From Paenibacillus ihumii (lineage in GTDB: Bacteria > Bacillota > Bacilli > Paenibacillales > Paenibacillaceae), in the NCBI RefSeq assembly GCF_001403875.1, contig NZ_LN884297.1, positions 310,001 to 374,000 on the forward strand: a stretch of DNA of 64,000 nt, in the 5' to 3' direction. A program made the position numbers and the translations under genes. The notes beneath the pieces are model-generated. The model saw nothing but the letters and a program-made list of their open reading frames with translations. It did not search any database and had not been told where the DNA came from. This document shows, one piece after another, positions 1 through 8,868 of this stretch (its first letter is position 1; the number at the start of each line of letters is the position of its first letter).

Positions 1-1633
1 TGCGCCAATAACGAAGACCAGCGTGAAACTTCCAGCCCTCCAGCGTCAAAGTATAGGGGCGCAGAATAAGCGAGAGTATAAATGTAATGACGATCAGCAC
101 GGCATACGTGGTTGTGGCAGAGCTGTCGTATAGAAATCCTGCCGCTGCAAAGCAGCCGAAATAATACAATCCAGAAAGCCATCTCTTCTTCGGATAAGCA
201 AGCGCAAATCCGGCCAGCGTTCCAAGAATCAGAAAAGCCCAGATGATATCCGAGGTCTTCGAGACGTCCAGGATAAACAGGACAAGGATCGTCATGAAAT
301 GAATGAGGATCATGGCCGGCTTCATGGCCCGCTGTAAGCGGTTCGGGTAAACATACGCATGATAATCCTCTCTGAGATCCAGATGCGCACGCCATTTGTT
401 AAAATCGGCGTGAAGGCGTTCGGACAGGCGCCGATACCGCTTCAACTCATTGGCATCCTTCTTCTCCTTCCGCGTAGGACCGGTAAACCGCTCGGTCTCC
501 AGCTTTTTGCCATAGAAGAACTTATCCAGGAAAAACCTCTCCGTTTCGTTTAAGGCCGAGCGCCTTCCCGTGAAGACGAACTCCGGCAGGATGTCAGGCG
601 CCTTCTTGTCTTCCAGCAGCCGCCTTGGGGCCTGCCTTTCCTCCATTGCCACAAGCCCTTGGTGCCGCAGCGAGAATACGCCGGCAAAAATGTCCCGCAT
701 TTTCAGCCGCCCTTTACGGTAAATATATACCGCCAGCAGCGGATCGATCTCCTCCAGCTTACCGGGAGCTATTCTGCTTCGCAGCAGCCATCCCGCAACC
801 CTTCGGAAGGGCAAAATTTGCAGCCCCAGCAATAGAAGGGCTCCATATGCCAGCAGCTTCAGCACACCGTCAGCGATGGCCAGATGCTCCGTCCGCTTGT
901 CCAATCGCTGCTCACGTTCCCATTCCTCCGTCAAAGCCGCCTCCAGAGGAAGCGTCTCCGCTCGCACCGCCTGCTCGCCGATCCATTCCGCCGGAAAGAG
1001 TACTCTTAAGCGGGCCGTGCCGTTCTGATCGAGATGAGCATTGAAGTAGCGGAGGTAGGGGGCCCCCCCGTGGTCTCCAGACTGCATCGCAACCTGTCCG
1101 CCCGTCCGGTCGTGCAGGAAATAATGAATGCGGCTCTCGTCATACGGCTCCTGAAGCTGCAGGTCGACCGTCACGTTATAGATATCGTCATTGTTGTTCT
1201 TGAAGAAGCTCCACGACAGGTCGCCTGTGTCTGCATAGCGTGCAGCGGCCCCCTTGATCCGGTACCGGTAATAAACCCGTTTCGTCTCATCCGAGGAAGG
1301 CGCATGGATATAATAAGTATCGTTATCCTTATTAAAGTCTACAGCTAGACGCTGTAAATTGTCGTATGTAAAGTCTTCGAAATGCTTTCCCTCCGACGGA
1401 ATATACGCCTCAAAAAACTCGATCCCCTCATGTCCCTTGGGCTCAACATACCGCGTCATGCCGTTCCAGCTGCTCTCAAACCGGTAGGTGAACAGCTCCT
1501 GTATAAACAGATCGCCATCCGGCATAATTCTCGCCGCCACGTCCACCCGCTCTATCGTAAATCTCTTATTGTCCCCGCAGCCCGCCAGCATCACAATGCT
1601 GAGCGCCAGCAAAAGCCACATCCATCTCCTCAT
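1..1633 (-). CDS. DUF2207-like membrane protein, 3' end outside window
   Basis: An open frame runs from an ATG at 1633 to the window edge (about 544 codons) without a stop, and a GAGGTG ribosome site lies 5 bases upstream of the ATG. The N-terminus is a hydrophobic signal ending in LAGCG, a lipobox-like motif. A long extracytoplasmic beta-rich part follows (including RYVEPKGHEGIEFFEAYIP), then a membrane segment around residue 245, a basic cytoplasmic part and further hydrophobic segments at the visible end. This order of signal, extracellular DUF2207 domain, membrane helix and cytoplasmic tail matches predicted membrane proteins of the DUF2207 family, whose biochemical role is unknown. The family call is by recognition and is moderately sure; the open frame is clear. 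It is transcribed in the same direction as the glycosidase genes but about 290 bases away from them. Confidence 0.7.
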   Translation of the reverse strand, partial: MRRWMWLLLALSIVMLAGCGDNKRFTIERVDVAARIMPDGDLFIQELFTYRFESSWNGMTRYVEPKGHEGIEFFEAYIPSEGKHFEDFTYDNLQRLAVDFNKDNDTYYIHAPSSDETKRVYYRYRIKGAAARYADTGDLSWSFFKNNNDDIYNVTVDLQLQEPYDESRIHYFLHDRTGGQVAMQSGDHGGAPYLRYFNAHLDQNGTARLRVLFPAEWIGEQAVRAETLPLEAALTEEWEREQRLDKRTEHLAIADGVLKLLAYGALLLLGLQILPFRRVAGWLLRSRIAPGKLEEIDPLLAVYIYRKGRLKMRDIFAGVFSLRHQGLVAMEERQAPRRLLEDKKAPDILPEFVFTGRRSALNETERFFLDKFFYGKKLETERFTGPTRKEKKDANELKRYRRLSERLHADFNKWRAHLDLREDYHAYVYPNRLQRAMKPAMILIHFMTILVLFILDVSKTSDIIWAFLILGTLAGFALAYPKKRWLSGLYYFGCFAAAGFLYDSSATTTYAVLIVITFILSLILRPYTLTLEGWKFHAGLRYWR

Positions 1634-1727
1634 GCTGTCACCTCGAATATTAAATCTTCAAACTATTATAAACGAATTTAAATATAAAAAAATAAGACCA
1701 TAGAATTGTTCAGCTCCTATGAACGCC

Positions 1728-1766
1728 AGCAAGCCCGCTCCCTGGCTAACCAGAGGCGGGCTTGCT
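1728..1766 (-). terminator. Inverted repeat, possible terminator after GH1 gene
   Basis: Arms of 11 bases (AGCAAGCCCGC at 1728-1738 and its complement at 1756-1766) enclose a 17-base loop. The hairpin lies downstream of the GH1 stop. Neither side has a good T-run, so termination is inferred from position and stem strength. The rest of 1634-1926 shows no gene. Confidence 0.45.
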
Positions 1767-1926
1767 TCACAACTCTCGCTATGAACATGTAACTTCTAAA
1801 ATCCGGGATGTTGTTTAAATTACTGTCTCACAAACAGGGCCAGTCCCGGGCGGAATTCATAGTTCCACTGCTAACATATCTACCGTTACACCACCTTTGC
1901 CCTCAACCTCCTATGAGCGGTGCGGA

Positions 1927-3276
1927 TTAACGGCTCTCTATCTCGAGCCAGTTTTTGCGGATCAGCTTCTGATACCAATAATAGCTCTCTTTCGGCGTGC
2001 GGACCTGCGTTCTGTAATCTACATGGATTAGACCAAAGCGGCAGGAGTACCCGAATGCCCATTCGAAGTTGTCCATCAGCGACCAGGTGAGATAGCCTTT
2101 CAAATTCACGCCCGATTCGATCGCGCGGCCCAGCTCGGCAACATGGCTCTCCAGAAATTTGATGCGGCGGACGTCGTTTACTTTTCCATCCACCACTTCG
2201 TCATTGTAGCAGGCGCCGTTCTCGGTAATATAAATCGGAATCGGCCCGAACTGCTCGGTCAGCCAGCTCAAGGTCAAATACAGGCCTTCCGGGAAAATAA
2301 ACCAGCCTTTATCCGATTTGTCGTATCCAAGATCGACATGCTCCAGATCCAAGTAGTTGTTGCCTTCCTTATGACGCACAATATTGCCGCCGTAGAAATT
2401 CAGGCCAAGGAAATCTATTTTCTGCGAAATGATCTCCATGTCCCCAGGCTCCATGACAGGCTCGGCGCCCTTCGTTTTGATCCAGGCTGCCATTTCCTCC
2501 GGATATTTGCCTGTAAATACGGGAGTTACGAACCAGGTATAGATAGTAAACGCCCGATAAGCCGCGTCGATATCCTCCTGCTTGCGAGAGAACGGCTCGT
2601 ACCAGTAAATATCCGGCGCATAACCGATCTCGCCCGCTGTCCCGAGCTCACGGAATTTCGCTACCGTCTTGCCATGCGCGACCAGCAAATGGTGGCCGAC
2701 CTGGATGGCCGATTGCCAATTCATAATGCATGGGGCATGTCTGCCGAGCAAATGGCCGTTAATCGCGGTACACCAGGGCTCATTGAACGTCATCCAATGC
2801 TTGATCAGGCCATCGAACTCGCGGAACATCGTTTCGGCGAACATGACGAAGGCATCGATCGTCTCCCTGTTCTCCCATCCGCCCTTCTCCTGCAGCGCCT
2901 GCGGCAGCTCCCAATGGTACAGCGTGCAGAAAGGCTCAATTCCGTTCTCGAGCAGCTTGTTCACCATGCGCTTGTAATGCTCGATTCCCTTGCGGTTGAC
3001 TTCGCCGAAGCCATTCGGGTAAATGCGCGGCCACGATACCGAGAAACGGTAGGCTTTCACGCCCAGCTCTTTCATGAGCTGGATGTCTTCCTCGTACCGG
3101 TTATAGCTGTCGCAGGCGATGCTGGCGTCATCGCCTTGATAGATTTTGCCGGGCGTTGCCGCCATAACGTCCCAGATGCTCGGCCCGCGGCCGTCCTTAT
3201 CCAAGGAGCCTTCGATCTGATAAGCCGAAGTAGACACGCCCCAGATGAAGTTTTCCGGAAATGGTATAATGGTCAT
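1927..3276 (-). CDS. Family 1 glycoside hydrolase (6-P-)beta-glucosidase / beta-glucosidase
   Basis: A 449-residue GH1 enzyme with the usual family length and no signal peptide, so cytoplasmic. It hydrolyses beta-glucosides or beta-galactosides by a retaining mechanism. The acid/base glutamate sits in TFNEPW (Glu166) and the nucleophile in YITENG (Glu352). The N-terminal FIWGVSTSAYQIEG motif and the YHWELPQALQ segment are also typical. The ATG at 3276 follows an AGGGGG ribosome site. It lies downstream of a GH42 gene and an oligosaccharide ABC transporter on the same strand, which points to cleavage of imported beta-linked sugars. There is no PTS gene nearby, so an unphosphorylated substrate is more likely than a 6-phospho one. 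The exact substrate cannot be told from sequence. Confidence 0.95.
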   Translation of the reverse strand: MTIIPFPENFIWGVSTSAYQIEGSLDKDGRGPSIWDVMAATPGKIYQGDDASIACDSYNRYEEDIQLMKELGVKAYRFSVSWPRIYPNGFGEVNRKGIEHYKRMVNKLLENGIEPFCTLYHWELPQALQEKGGWENRETIDAFVMFAETMFREFDGLIKHWMTFNEPWCTAINGHLLGRHAPCIMNWQSAIQVGHHLLVAHGKTVAKFRELGTAGEIGYAPDIYWYEPFSRKQEDIDAAYRAFTIYTWFVTPVFTGKYPEEMAAWIKTKGAEPVMEPGDMEIISQKIDFLGLNFYGGNIVRHKEGNNYLDLEHVDLGYDKSDKGWFIFPEGLYLTLSWLTEQFGPIPIYITENGACYNDEVVDGKVNDVRRIKFLESHVAELGRAIESGVNLKGYLTWSLMDNFEWAFGYSCRFGLIHVDYRTQVRTPKESYYWYQKLIRKNWLEIESR

Positions 3277-3339
3277 CGTAAATTCCCCCTGCCAAATTAA
3301 TAGATTTAAATTTGTATTTAAAATATATTGCTGTCTCCT

Positions 3340-3356
3340 TGATCATATATCGATCA
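3340..3356. promoter_or_regulatory. Palindrome in the GH1 upstream region
   Basis: TGATC and GATCA arms are separated by an AT-rich 7-base centre, about 65 bases upstream of the GH1 start in an AT-rich intergenic stretch. This is a plausible operator for a sugar-responsive regulator, but nothing in the sequence names the binding protein. Confidence 0.3.
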
Positions 3357-3432
3357 GTCTGTAACTTATACTAGATAAACCCCAGGCCGCCGTAAAGGCG
3401 AATAAATCAAGTTTCAGGTATGATTTCTTCAG

Positions 3433-5478
3433 CTAAAGCGGCAGCTCCAATATATCGATGCCGTAAGGCTCCAGGCTCAGCGTCTCCTCCCGTTTCCTGC
3501 CGTACAGCACGCTGTGGAAGGCTCCTGGCAATGTTACTTGATGCGGCTGACGGCTCAGGTTCAGCACGAACAGATAGGCCGCGGTATTCATGGTACTCAC
3601 ATGATTCGCAGTGTTCATAGTGTTCGCGGTATTCCCGCTGCGCACCGCAATCTGCACGCCCTCCGGCAATCCTGGAAACATGAGCATTCCGTGCGACTTT
3701 GCCTCTTTTTCGAACAATTCCAGCAAATAAGCTTCCTCCAAATGCGTGCCGAGATAATACACGCGCCCCCCGCCGAAGGAATTCACCGTCGCAGCCGGCA
3801 CACCGCTGTAGAAATCCTCAGCATACCAAGCGATCGCTTCAGCCCCCTGCAGACTTAAAATATCGCACCACTGCGAGCCATGGAAGGAGCGTCCCTCCGC
3901 ATTCACCACCCTATGCCTGTCGTGCCCGATTGGATCGTACTCCTCCACCCGGACGCCCGTGCATTCCGCGAGCAATCCGGGCAGCGGCAGCATGACTGCT
4001 TGGTTGTTCATATGCTTCACGCCCGAGCGGCTCGTGACGATCACCGTGCCCCCGGCGGCAGCAAAACGCTCCAGGGAGGCCGCGGCCTCCTCACTCAGCA
4101 GATAGAAGCTTGGAGCGATTACGAGCTTATAGCCGTCCAGAGGCTGGGTCCATTCGATAACATCGCAGCCGATGCCCAGCTTCGTCAGTGCGCGGTGATA
4201 ATCCTTCACATTCTCGTAGTAGTCCATGCCTTCGACCTGAGGCTGAATGCGAAGGGCTTCAAGCTGTTCATGCGACAGCAGTATCGCCGCCTCATGCCTC
4301 AGTACTGTCCCCTGCAGCTTGCCGGATAAAGCGTTAACCTCTCCGCAAAGCTCGGCAAACTCAGAGAACCGCCGCCCGGGTACATTGCCGGGATCGATCA
4401 GGCCGTGCCAGAACTGCTCGGCCCCCATGGCCGCGGTACGCCACCGGAAATGCACGACTGTGTCGGCTCCCTTGGCGATCGCCTGCCAGGAGAATGCCCG
4501 GATAAATCCCGGATACGGCGCCCGCCACGTCGGAAACCAGCAGCCCGGCGAACCGCTCAGCTGCTCCATAATCCAGAAATTCCGCCGCTTGATCCCGCGG
4601 GTGACATCCAGGGCCAGCGCTCCGCTGTACGGTCCGGTCGACTGCTTGTCCGGTGCTGTATTCGGATAATAATCGAAGGAGGCGAAATCCAAGTCGGCAC
4701 CCGCCTGATACAGATTCAGCCTCTGCGGATACGTATGGAAATTATGGGTCACGAAATGGCCTGGGCAGTTTCTGCGAATAATATCTATCTGACTCCGCTG
4801 GAATTCCTCTATAGAGTCCCATTGAAACCGGGCAAAATCCAGCAGATAGGACGGGTTCTGATGCCTGGAGCCTCCATAGGGCACGCCGACCTGCGACCAG
4901 TCGCTGTATTCCCCGCTCCAGACGACCGTGCCCCATTCGCGGTTCACCGCTTCGAGCGTGCCATATTTTTGCTTGACCCATTCCCGGAATTGATCATTGC
5001 AGGCATCGCAATGGCAATCGATCACCCAGTACTCGTTATCCGTCTGCCAGCCAATGACCGCCGGATGACGGCCATAACGCTGCGTCATCTCTTCGATGAT
5101 CCGCGAGCCGTAGACCCGCAGCGACTCGCTGTTGTAGCAGCGGTGGCCCCTCACGCCCGGGTAAGTGATGCTGCCATCCGCATTTCGCGGCAGGATATCG
5201 GGCCTCAGCTCGGTCAGCCAGCGGGGCGGCGTATTGGTCGGCGTACAAAGGACGACGCAAATATCATATTTATGGAACAGATTAATCGCCTGATCGAGCC
5301 ATTCGAAATGATATACCCCCGAGCTGCTCTCCATTCGGCTCCAGGCAAACTCCGCCAGCCGAACGACCCGCACGCCCGTTGCCCTCATCAGCTGAATATC
5401 CTCCTCCCAGCGGGAAGGGTCCCAATGCTCCGGATAATAAACGACGCCGATTTGCACTTGATTCGCATACTTGTTCAT
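3433..5478 (-). CDS. Family 42 beta-galactosidase
   Basis: A 681-residue GH42 beta-galactosidase, cytoplasmic, cleaving terminal beta-galactose from oligosaccharides. From the chosen ATG at 5478, the acid/base Glu149 lies in QTDNEYW and the nucleophile Glu305 in WIMEQLSG. Cysteines at about 114 (RCYNSE) and in CHCDAC (155, 157, 160) match the zinc site of this family. The frame is open to 5595, but 5478 is preferred: AAAGGAG stands 8 bases upstream, the protein then begins with the usual IGVVYYPEHW region, and the longer start would lie inside the upstream terminator hairpin. The leader between terminator and start contains several AATCAG repeats. It sits directly downstream of a sugar ABC operon, which probably supplies its substrate. 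Confidence 0.95.
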   Translation of the reverse strand: MNKYANQVQIGVVYYPEHWDPSRWEEDIQLMRATGVRVVRLAEFAWSRMESSSGVYHFEWLDQAINLFHKYDICVVLCTPTNTPPRWLTELRPDILPRNADGSITYPGVRGHRCYNSESLRVYGSRIIEEMTQRYGRHPAVIGWQTDNEYWVIDCHCDACNDQFREWVKQKYGTLEAVNREWGTVVWSGEYSDWSQVGVPYGGSRHQNPSYLLDFARFQWDSIEEFQRSQIDIIRRNCPGHFVTHNFHTYPQRLNLYQAGADLDFASFDYYPNTAPDKQSTGPYSGALALDVTRGIKRRNFWIMEQLSGSPGCWFPTWRAPYPGFIRAFSWQAIAKGADTVVHFRWRTAAMGAEQFWHGLIDPGNVPGRRFSEFAELCGEVNALSGKLQGTVLRHEAAILLSHEQLEALRIQPQVEGMDYYENVKDYHRALTKLGIGCDVIEWTQPLDGYKLVIAPSFYLLSEEAAASLERFAAAGGTVIVTSRSGVKHMNNQAVMLPLPGLLAECTGVRVEEYDPIGHDRHRVVNAEGRSFHGSQWCDILSLQGAEAIAWYAEDFYSGVPAATVNSFGGGRVYYLGTHLEEAYLLELFEKEAKSHGMLMFPGLPEGVQIAVRSGNTANTMNTANHVSTMNTAAYLFVLNLSRQPHQVTLPGAFHSVLYGRKREETLSLEPYGIDILELPL

Positions 5479-5576
5479 GGCAATAACTCCTTTGACCCTG
5501 TTTTGACTCTGATTGCCCAAATCCGACCCTGATTTAACGCTGATTTGATTCTGATCTGATTTAGGCCTAAGCGAAA

Positions 5577-5624
5577 AGGCTGCTCCTTCGCTCATCCATA
5601 TCGAACAAGTCTAAGAAGCAGCCT
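5577..5624 (-). terminator. Rho-independent terminator of the sugar ABC operon
   Basis: On the minus strand AGGCTGCT (5617-5624) pairs with AGCAGCCT (5577-5584), and the stem is followed by TTTTC. It lies about 50 bases after the stop of the binding-protein gene and separates the transporter operon from the GH42 gene. Confidence 0.75.
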
Positions 5625-5671
5625 ATTTCACTTTCCTATGGTCAACCAATATATCCGTGCGCCAGGATGGG

Positions 5672-6982
5672 CTATTTCAATTTATCCCAAGCCGCCTGCA
5701 TGTTCTCCGTCCAGGACTTGATGTCGCTCTTTCCGGCGATGAATTGCTGGATCACACTGCCGAACTCTTGAGCTACGCCATCCGGGTATTTGCCCGCCTG
5801 ATGCAGAATGATTTTATCTTCTTGGATGTAGTTCCACAGATCCGCCGCGATCGCGCCCATATCCTCTGGCGTCGACTGGATGCTCCTCATCGTGGGGATA
5901 AATTTAAATTTCTTCACGATATATTCTTTGCCAATGTCAGAGGTCACGAGCCAGTTCAAGAAAATTTTCGCTTCTTCTTTGGCATCGGAATCCTTGTTCA
6001 CAACCAGGTTCACAGGCACCCCAATCGTTACCTTGCCCGTTTGCTCCGCATTATCGCTTACAGGCATCGGCAGAACGCCAATGTTCATGTTCGGATTAAT
6101 TCCGTCGATCATCGTCTGCGCCCAGTTGCCCTCTTGCATCATCGCTGCTTCCCCGTTGGCGAACATCGTGACTTGCGTATTATAGTCCGTAGTCAGCGGG
6201 TTCTTGTTGCCATAGTCCACCGTAAGCTGCATCAGGCGCGCCCAGTTCTCAAATTTCTCATTGCCCACGATAGAAGCCGTGCCTTGGTTAAGCCCGTTGA
6301 TGAAGCCATCGATATCATCCTGGTTGGCGAAGGCCACGCTGATGCCTTGGCTGCCGACAAGCCACCATTCCTGATAAGCGTTGGCAAACGGCGTAATACC
6401 TGCCGCTTTCAATTTCTTGGCTGCATGTTCCAGCTCGGTATACGTTCTTGGCGGAACGGTAATCCCTACTTGTTGGAACAGGTCCTTGTTATAGATAAAT
6501 CCAAAGCCTTCAAGAGCTAGCGGCATACCGTAGACCTTGCCATCTTTTGTAATCGGTTCGGCAGCCAGCGGAACCAGATCCTGTACCCATGGCTGGTCGG
6601 ACAAATCCTCAACCTTATCCAGCCACATATCTAGTTTCGAATAACCGTTGTTGGAGAAAATATCCGGGGCGTCGCCGGAAGCGAATTTCGTCTTCAGCGC
6701 CGCATCATAGTCAGCGCCGCCGCCAACCGTCTGAATGTCCAGCTTGATGTTCGGATACTCTTTCTCAAATTCTACCTTCAGTTCATTAAGTCCTTCCACA
6801 ATTTCCGTTTTAAATTGGAAAATGGTGACTGTCTTTTGCTCCTGGCTGCCGCTGCCTTCGCCACCGTTTGCACTGCCGTTATCAGCAGCTTTGTTGCTGC
6901 TTCCGCCGCAGGCTGACAGGATGACGGACAGAATCATGAGCGCGGATAGTAAGACAACGTATTTTTTCATCTTCATGGCCAT
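5672..6982 (-). CDS. Sugar ABC transporter substrate-binding lipoprotein
   Basis: A 436-residue family 1 extracellular solute-binding protein. The N-terminus has a lysine-rich start, a hydrophobic core and the lipobox LSACG, so it is exported, lipidated and held on the outer face of the membrane. A low-complexity Gly/Ser/Asn linker follows, then the two-lobed fold with family-typical stretches such as FEKEYPNIKLDIQT, GFIYNKDLFQQVGI and MMQEGNWA. It captures oligosaccharides for the two permeases encoded just upstream in the same operon. Three in-frame ATGs occur in the first five codons; the first follows GGGGGAAC closely, and the second is better spaced. No MsmX-like ATPase is present in the window, which is normal for this family because the ATPase is often shared. 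Confidence 0.93.
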   Translation of the reverse strand: MAMKMKKYVVLLSALMILSVILSACGGSSNKAADNGSANGGEGSGSQEQKTVTIFQFKTEIVEGLNELKVEFEKEYPNIKLDIQTVGGGADYDAALKTKFASGDAPDIFSNNGYSKLDMWLDKVEDLSDQPWVQDLVPLAAEPITKDGKVYGMPLALEGFGFIYNKDLFQQVGITVPPRTYTELEHAAKKLKAAGITPFANAYQEWWLVGSQGISVAFANQDDIDGFINGLNQGTASIVGNEKFENWARLMQLTVDYGNKNPLTTDYNTQVTMFANGEAAMMQEGNWAQTMIDGINPNMNIGVLPMPVSDNAEQTGKVTIGVPVNLVVNKDSDAKEEAKIFLNWLVTSDIGKEYIVKKFKFIPTMRSIQSTPEDMGAIAADLWNYIQEDKIILHQAGKYPDGVAQEFGSVIQQFIAGKSDIKSWTENMQAAWDKLK

Positions 6983-7033
6983 GTTCCCCCTTGATCTATG
7001 CGAAATAAATATTTGGAACAGAGGATCGGCTCT

Positions 7034-7864
7034 CTAGCCTTTAACCGATCCCGCTGCGATTCCCTCAACGATGTAGCGCTGAAGCATTAAGAAGAAAGCG
7101 ATAATTGGCGTAATCCCCAGCACAAGCGCCGGCAGCGCGATATCCCATTGCTTCGTATATTCCCCAAAGAAGGAAAAGGTAGCCAGCGGGATGGTCCGCA
7201 TATGCGGCCGCTGCAGAATCAGCGACGGAAGGAGATAGTCGTTCCAGATCCACAAGCAGTTCAGAACCACTACCGTCATGATCATCGGGCGCAGCATCGG
7301 CAGCACCATGCGGAAAAATACGCCTATGGATGTACAGCCGTCCACCGTTGCAGCCTCCTCGATTTCCAGGGGAATCGATTTGACGAACCCGTGGAACAGG
7401 AATAGCGACATCGGAGCTCCCAGCCCGAGATATGTGATAATCAGACCCAGCTTGCTATTGTTGACGCCGAGTTCATTCACGATTCTCATGAGCGGAATCA
7501 TGATCGATTGGAACGGGATCACCATCGCTGCGATGAACAGGAAGAAGAGCAGGCGATTGAATAAGGTGTTGGCCCGAACCATGCGATATGCGCCCATGGC
7601 GCTAAACAAAGCCAGAATGATTACACTGATTACGGTGATGACCAGTGAATTCGTAAACGCCTGGGGAAACCGCGTCAGCTCCCATGCCTTCGTAAAGTTA
7701 CTCCATTGGAACGCGGTCGGCCAGCTGGCCGAGTTCGACATAATCTCGCCAAACGTCTTGACTGAGTTGACGAGCAGGAAATAAAACGGCGACAAAAAGA
7801 GCAAAGCAACGATAACCATGATGATTTCCGTTATGAACAGGCGGCCGGAATATCTTTTGTGCAT
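7034..7864 (-). CDS. Sugar ABC transporter permease, MalG type
   Basis: A 276-residue integral membrane protein with six predicted helices. The cytoplasmic EAA loop reads EEAATVDGCTSIGVFFRMVLPMLRP, typical of the MalG/AraQ permease family, and contacts the ATPase. The C-terminus ends in the family-typical GIAAGSVKG. Its ATG overlaps the stop of the upstream permease by one base (TAATG), so the two are translationally coupled. It forms the transmembrane channel together with the MalF-type partner. Confidence 0.93.
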   Translation of the reverse strand: MHKRYSGRLFITEIIMVIVALLFLSPFYFLLVNSVKTFGEIMSNSASWPTAFQWSNFTKAWELTRFPQAFTNSLVITVISVIILALFSAMGAYRMVRANTLFNRLLFFLFIAAMVIPFQSIMIPLMRIVNELGVNNSKLGLIITYLGLGAPMSLFLFHGFVKSIPLEIEEAATVDGCTSIGVFFRMVLPMLRPMIMTVVVLNCLWIWNDYLLPSLILQRPHMRTIPLATFSFFGEYTKQWDIALPALVLGITPIIAFFLMLQRYIVEGIAAGSVKG

Positions 7865-8745
7865 TATGCCTCGACCTCCTTCTTCTTCGTCAGCGCCACT
7901 TGGACGATCGTAATGACCGCGACGATCACGAAGAACAGCATGGCCTTCGCCGTACCCAGACCGTACCGGTTATTCTGGAAGGCTTCCGCATAGACGTTCA
8001 TGGCGACCGATTCCGTGGACTTAAATGGCCCGCCCTTCGTGAGCGAGAGGTTTAGGTCGAACATTTTGAACGCCCAGGAAATGGCCAGGAATAAACAAAT
8101 CGTAACGGCAGGCATAATGAGCGGAACAATAATGCTGCGCAGCATCTGCCAGCGATTGGCGCCATCGATTTCCGCGGCCTCCATAATCTCGGTCGGCACA
8201 TTCGTCAGCGAGGAAATATAGACGACCATGAGGTAACCCGCCGTTTGCCACACAAACACGATCGTAATTCCCCAGAAGCCGGTAACGGAATCTCCCAGCC
8301 ACGGAAGCCCGAAGAACGACCAACCCGTGACGTCATACATCGTACTAAAGCCTTTGATGAAAATAAACTGCCAGATGAATCCGAGCAGCAGCCCGCCGAT
8401 CACGTTAGGCATGAAGAATATCGTTCGCAAAATATTTCTCAGCTTCAAAGCCTTTGTTAAAAAATAAGCGAGGAAAAATCCGACAACATTCGTCAGGACG
8501 ATGCCAACCAAGGTGAATCTGGTCGTAAACCAGAACGATGACCAGAAATCGGGATCATTCGTAAATATCGTTTTGAAATTGGCCAAGCCTACCCAATTGA
8601 CTGTACCCGCCACGCCGTTCCAATCCGTCAGCGAGTAGTACATGCCGAGGAAGAATGGAATGACCATGATGACTGTGAAGAACAGCAGGACCGGTCCTAC
8701 AAAAAACAACTGCAGCCCCCATCCGGACAATCTTCTCTTGCTCAT
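7864..8745 (-). CDS. Sugar ABC transporter permease, MalF type
   Basis: A 293-residue membrane protein with six predicted helices. It has the short N-terminus and the LTDWNGV periplasmic-type loop common in MalF/UgpA-like permeases of Gram-positive bacteria, and the EAA motif MEAAEIDGANRWQMLRSIIVPLI. It is the first gene of the permease-permease-binding protein operon and is divergent from the histidine kinase gene at 8869. The roughly 120-base gap must hold both promoters and is a likely binding region for the neighbouring AraC-type response regulator. Confidence 0.93.
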   Translation of the reverse strand: MSKRRLSGWGLQLFFVGPVLLFFTVIMVIPFFLGMYYSLTDWNGVAGTVNWVGLANFKTIFTNDPDFWSSFWFTTRFTLVGIVLTNVVGFFLAYFLTKALKLRNILRTIFFMPNVIGGLLLGFIWQFIFIKGFSTMYDVTGWSFFGLPWLGDSVTGFWGITIVFVWQTAGYLMVVYISSLTNVPTEIMEAAEIDGANRWQMLRSIIVPLIMPAVTICLFLAISWAFKMFDLNLSLTKGGPFKSTESVAMNVYAEAFQNNRYGLGTAKAMLFFVIVAVITIVQVALTKKKEVEA

Positions 8746-8868
8746 GGCGCAGCCCCCTTTCTTTATACCGAAAAAACTAGTGTATTGTCATTATCACTTG
8801 AATTGGCTACGATAAACACCGACAGAGGTGAACACTCAGGTGCAATTTATTGATCGGGGGAAAAAATA

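Noticed and set aside
625..1348. Plus-strand frames of 139 and 104 codons
   Set aside because: They lie opposite a continuous minus-strand membrane-protein gene that leaves the window.
2143..3300. 385-codon plus-strand frame
   Set aside because: It is the exact antisense of the GH1 gene, whose active-site motifs are clear; high codon bias commonly opens such shadows.
4405..5532. 375-codon plus-strand frame
   Set aside because: Antisense shadow of the GH42 gene with no domain or ribosome site.
5657..6520. 287-codon plus-strand frame
   Set aside because: Antisense shadow of the sugar-binding lipoprotein gene.
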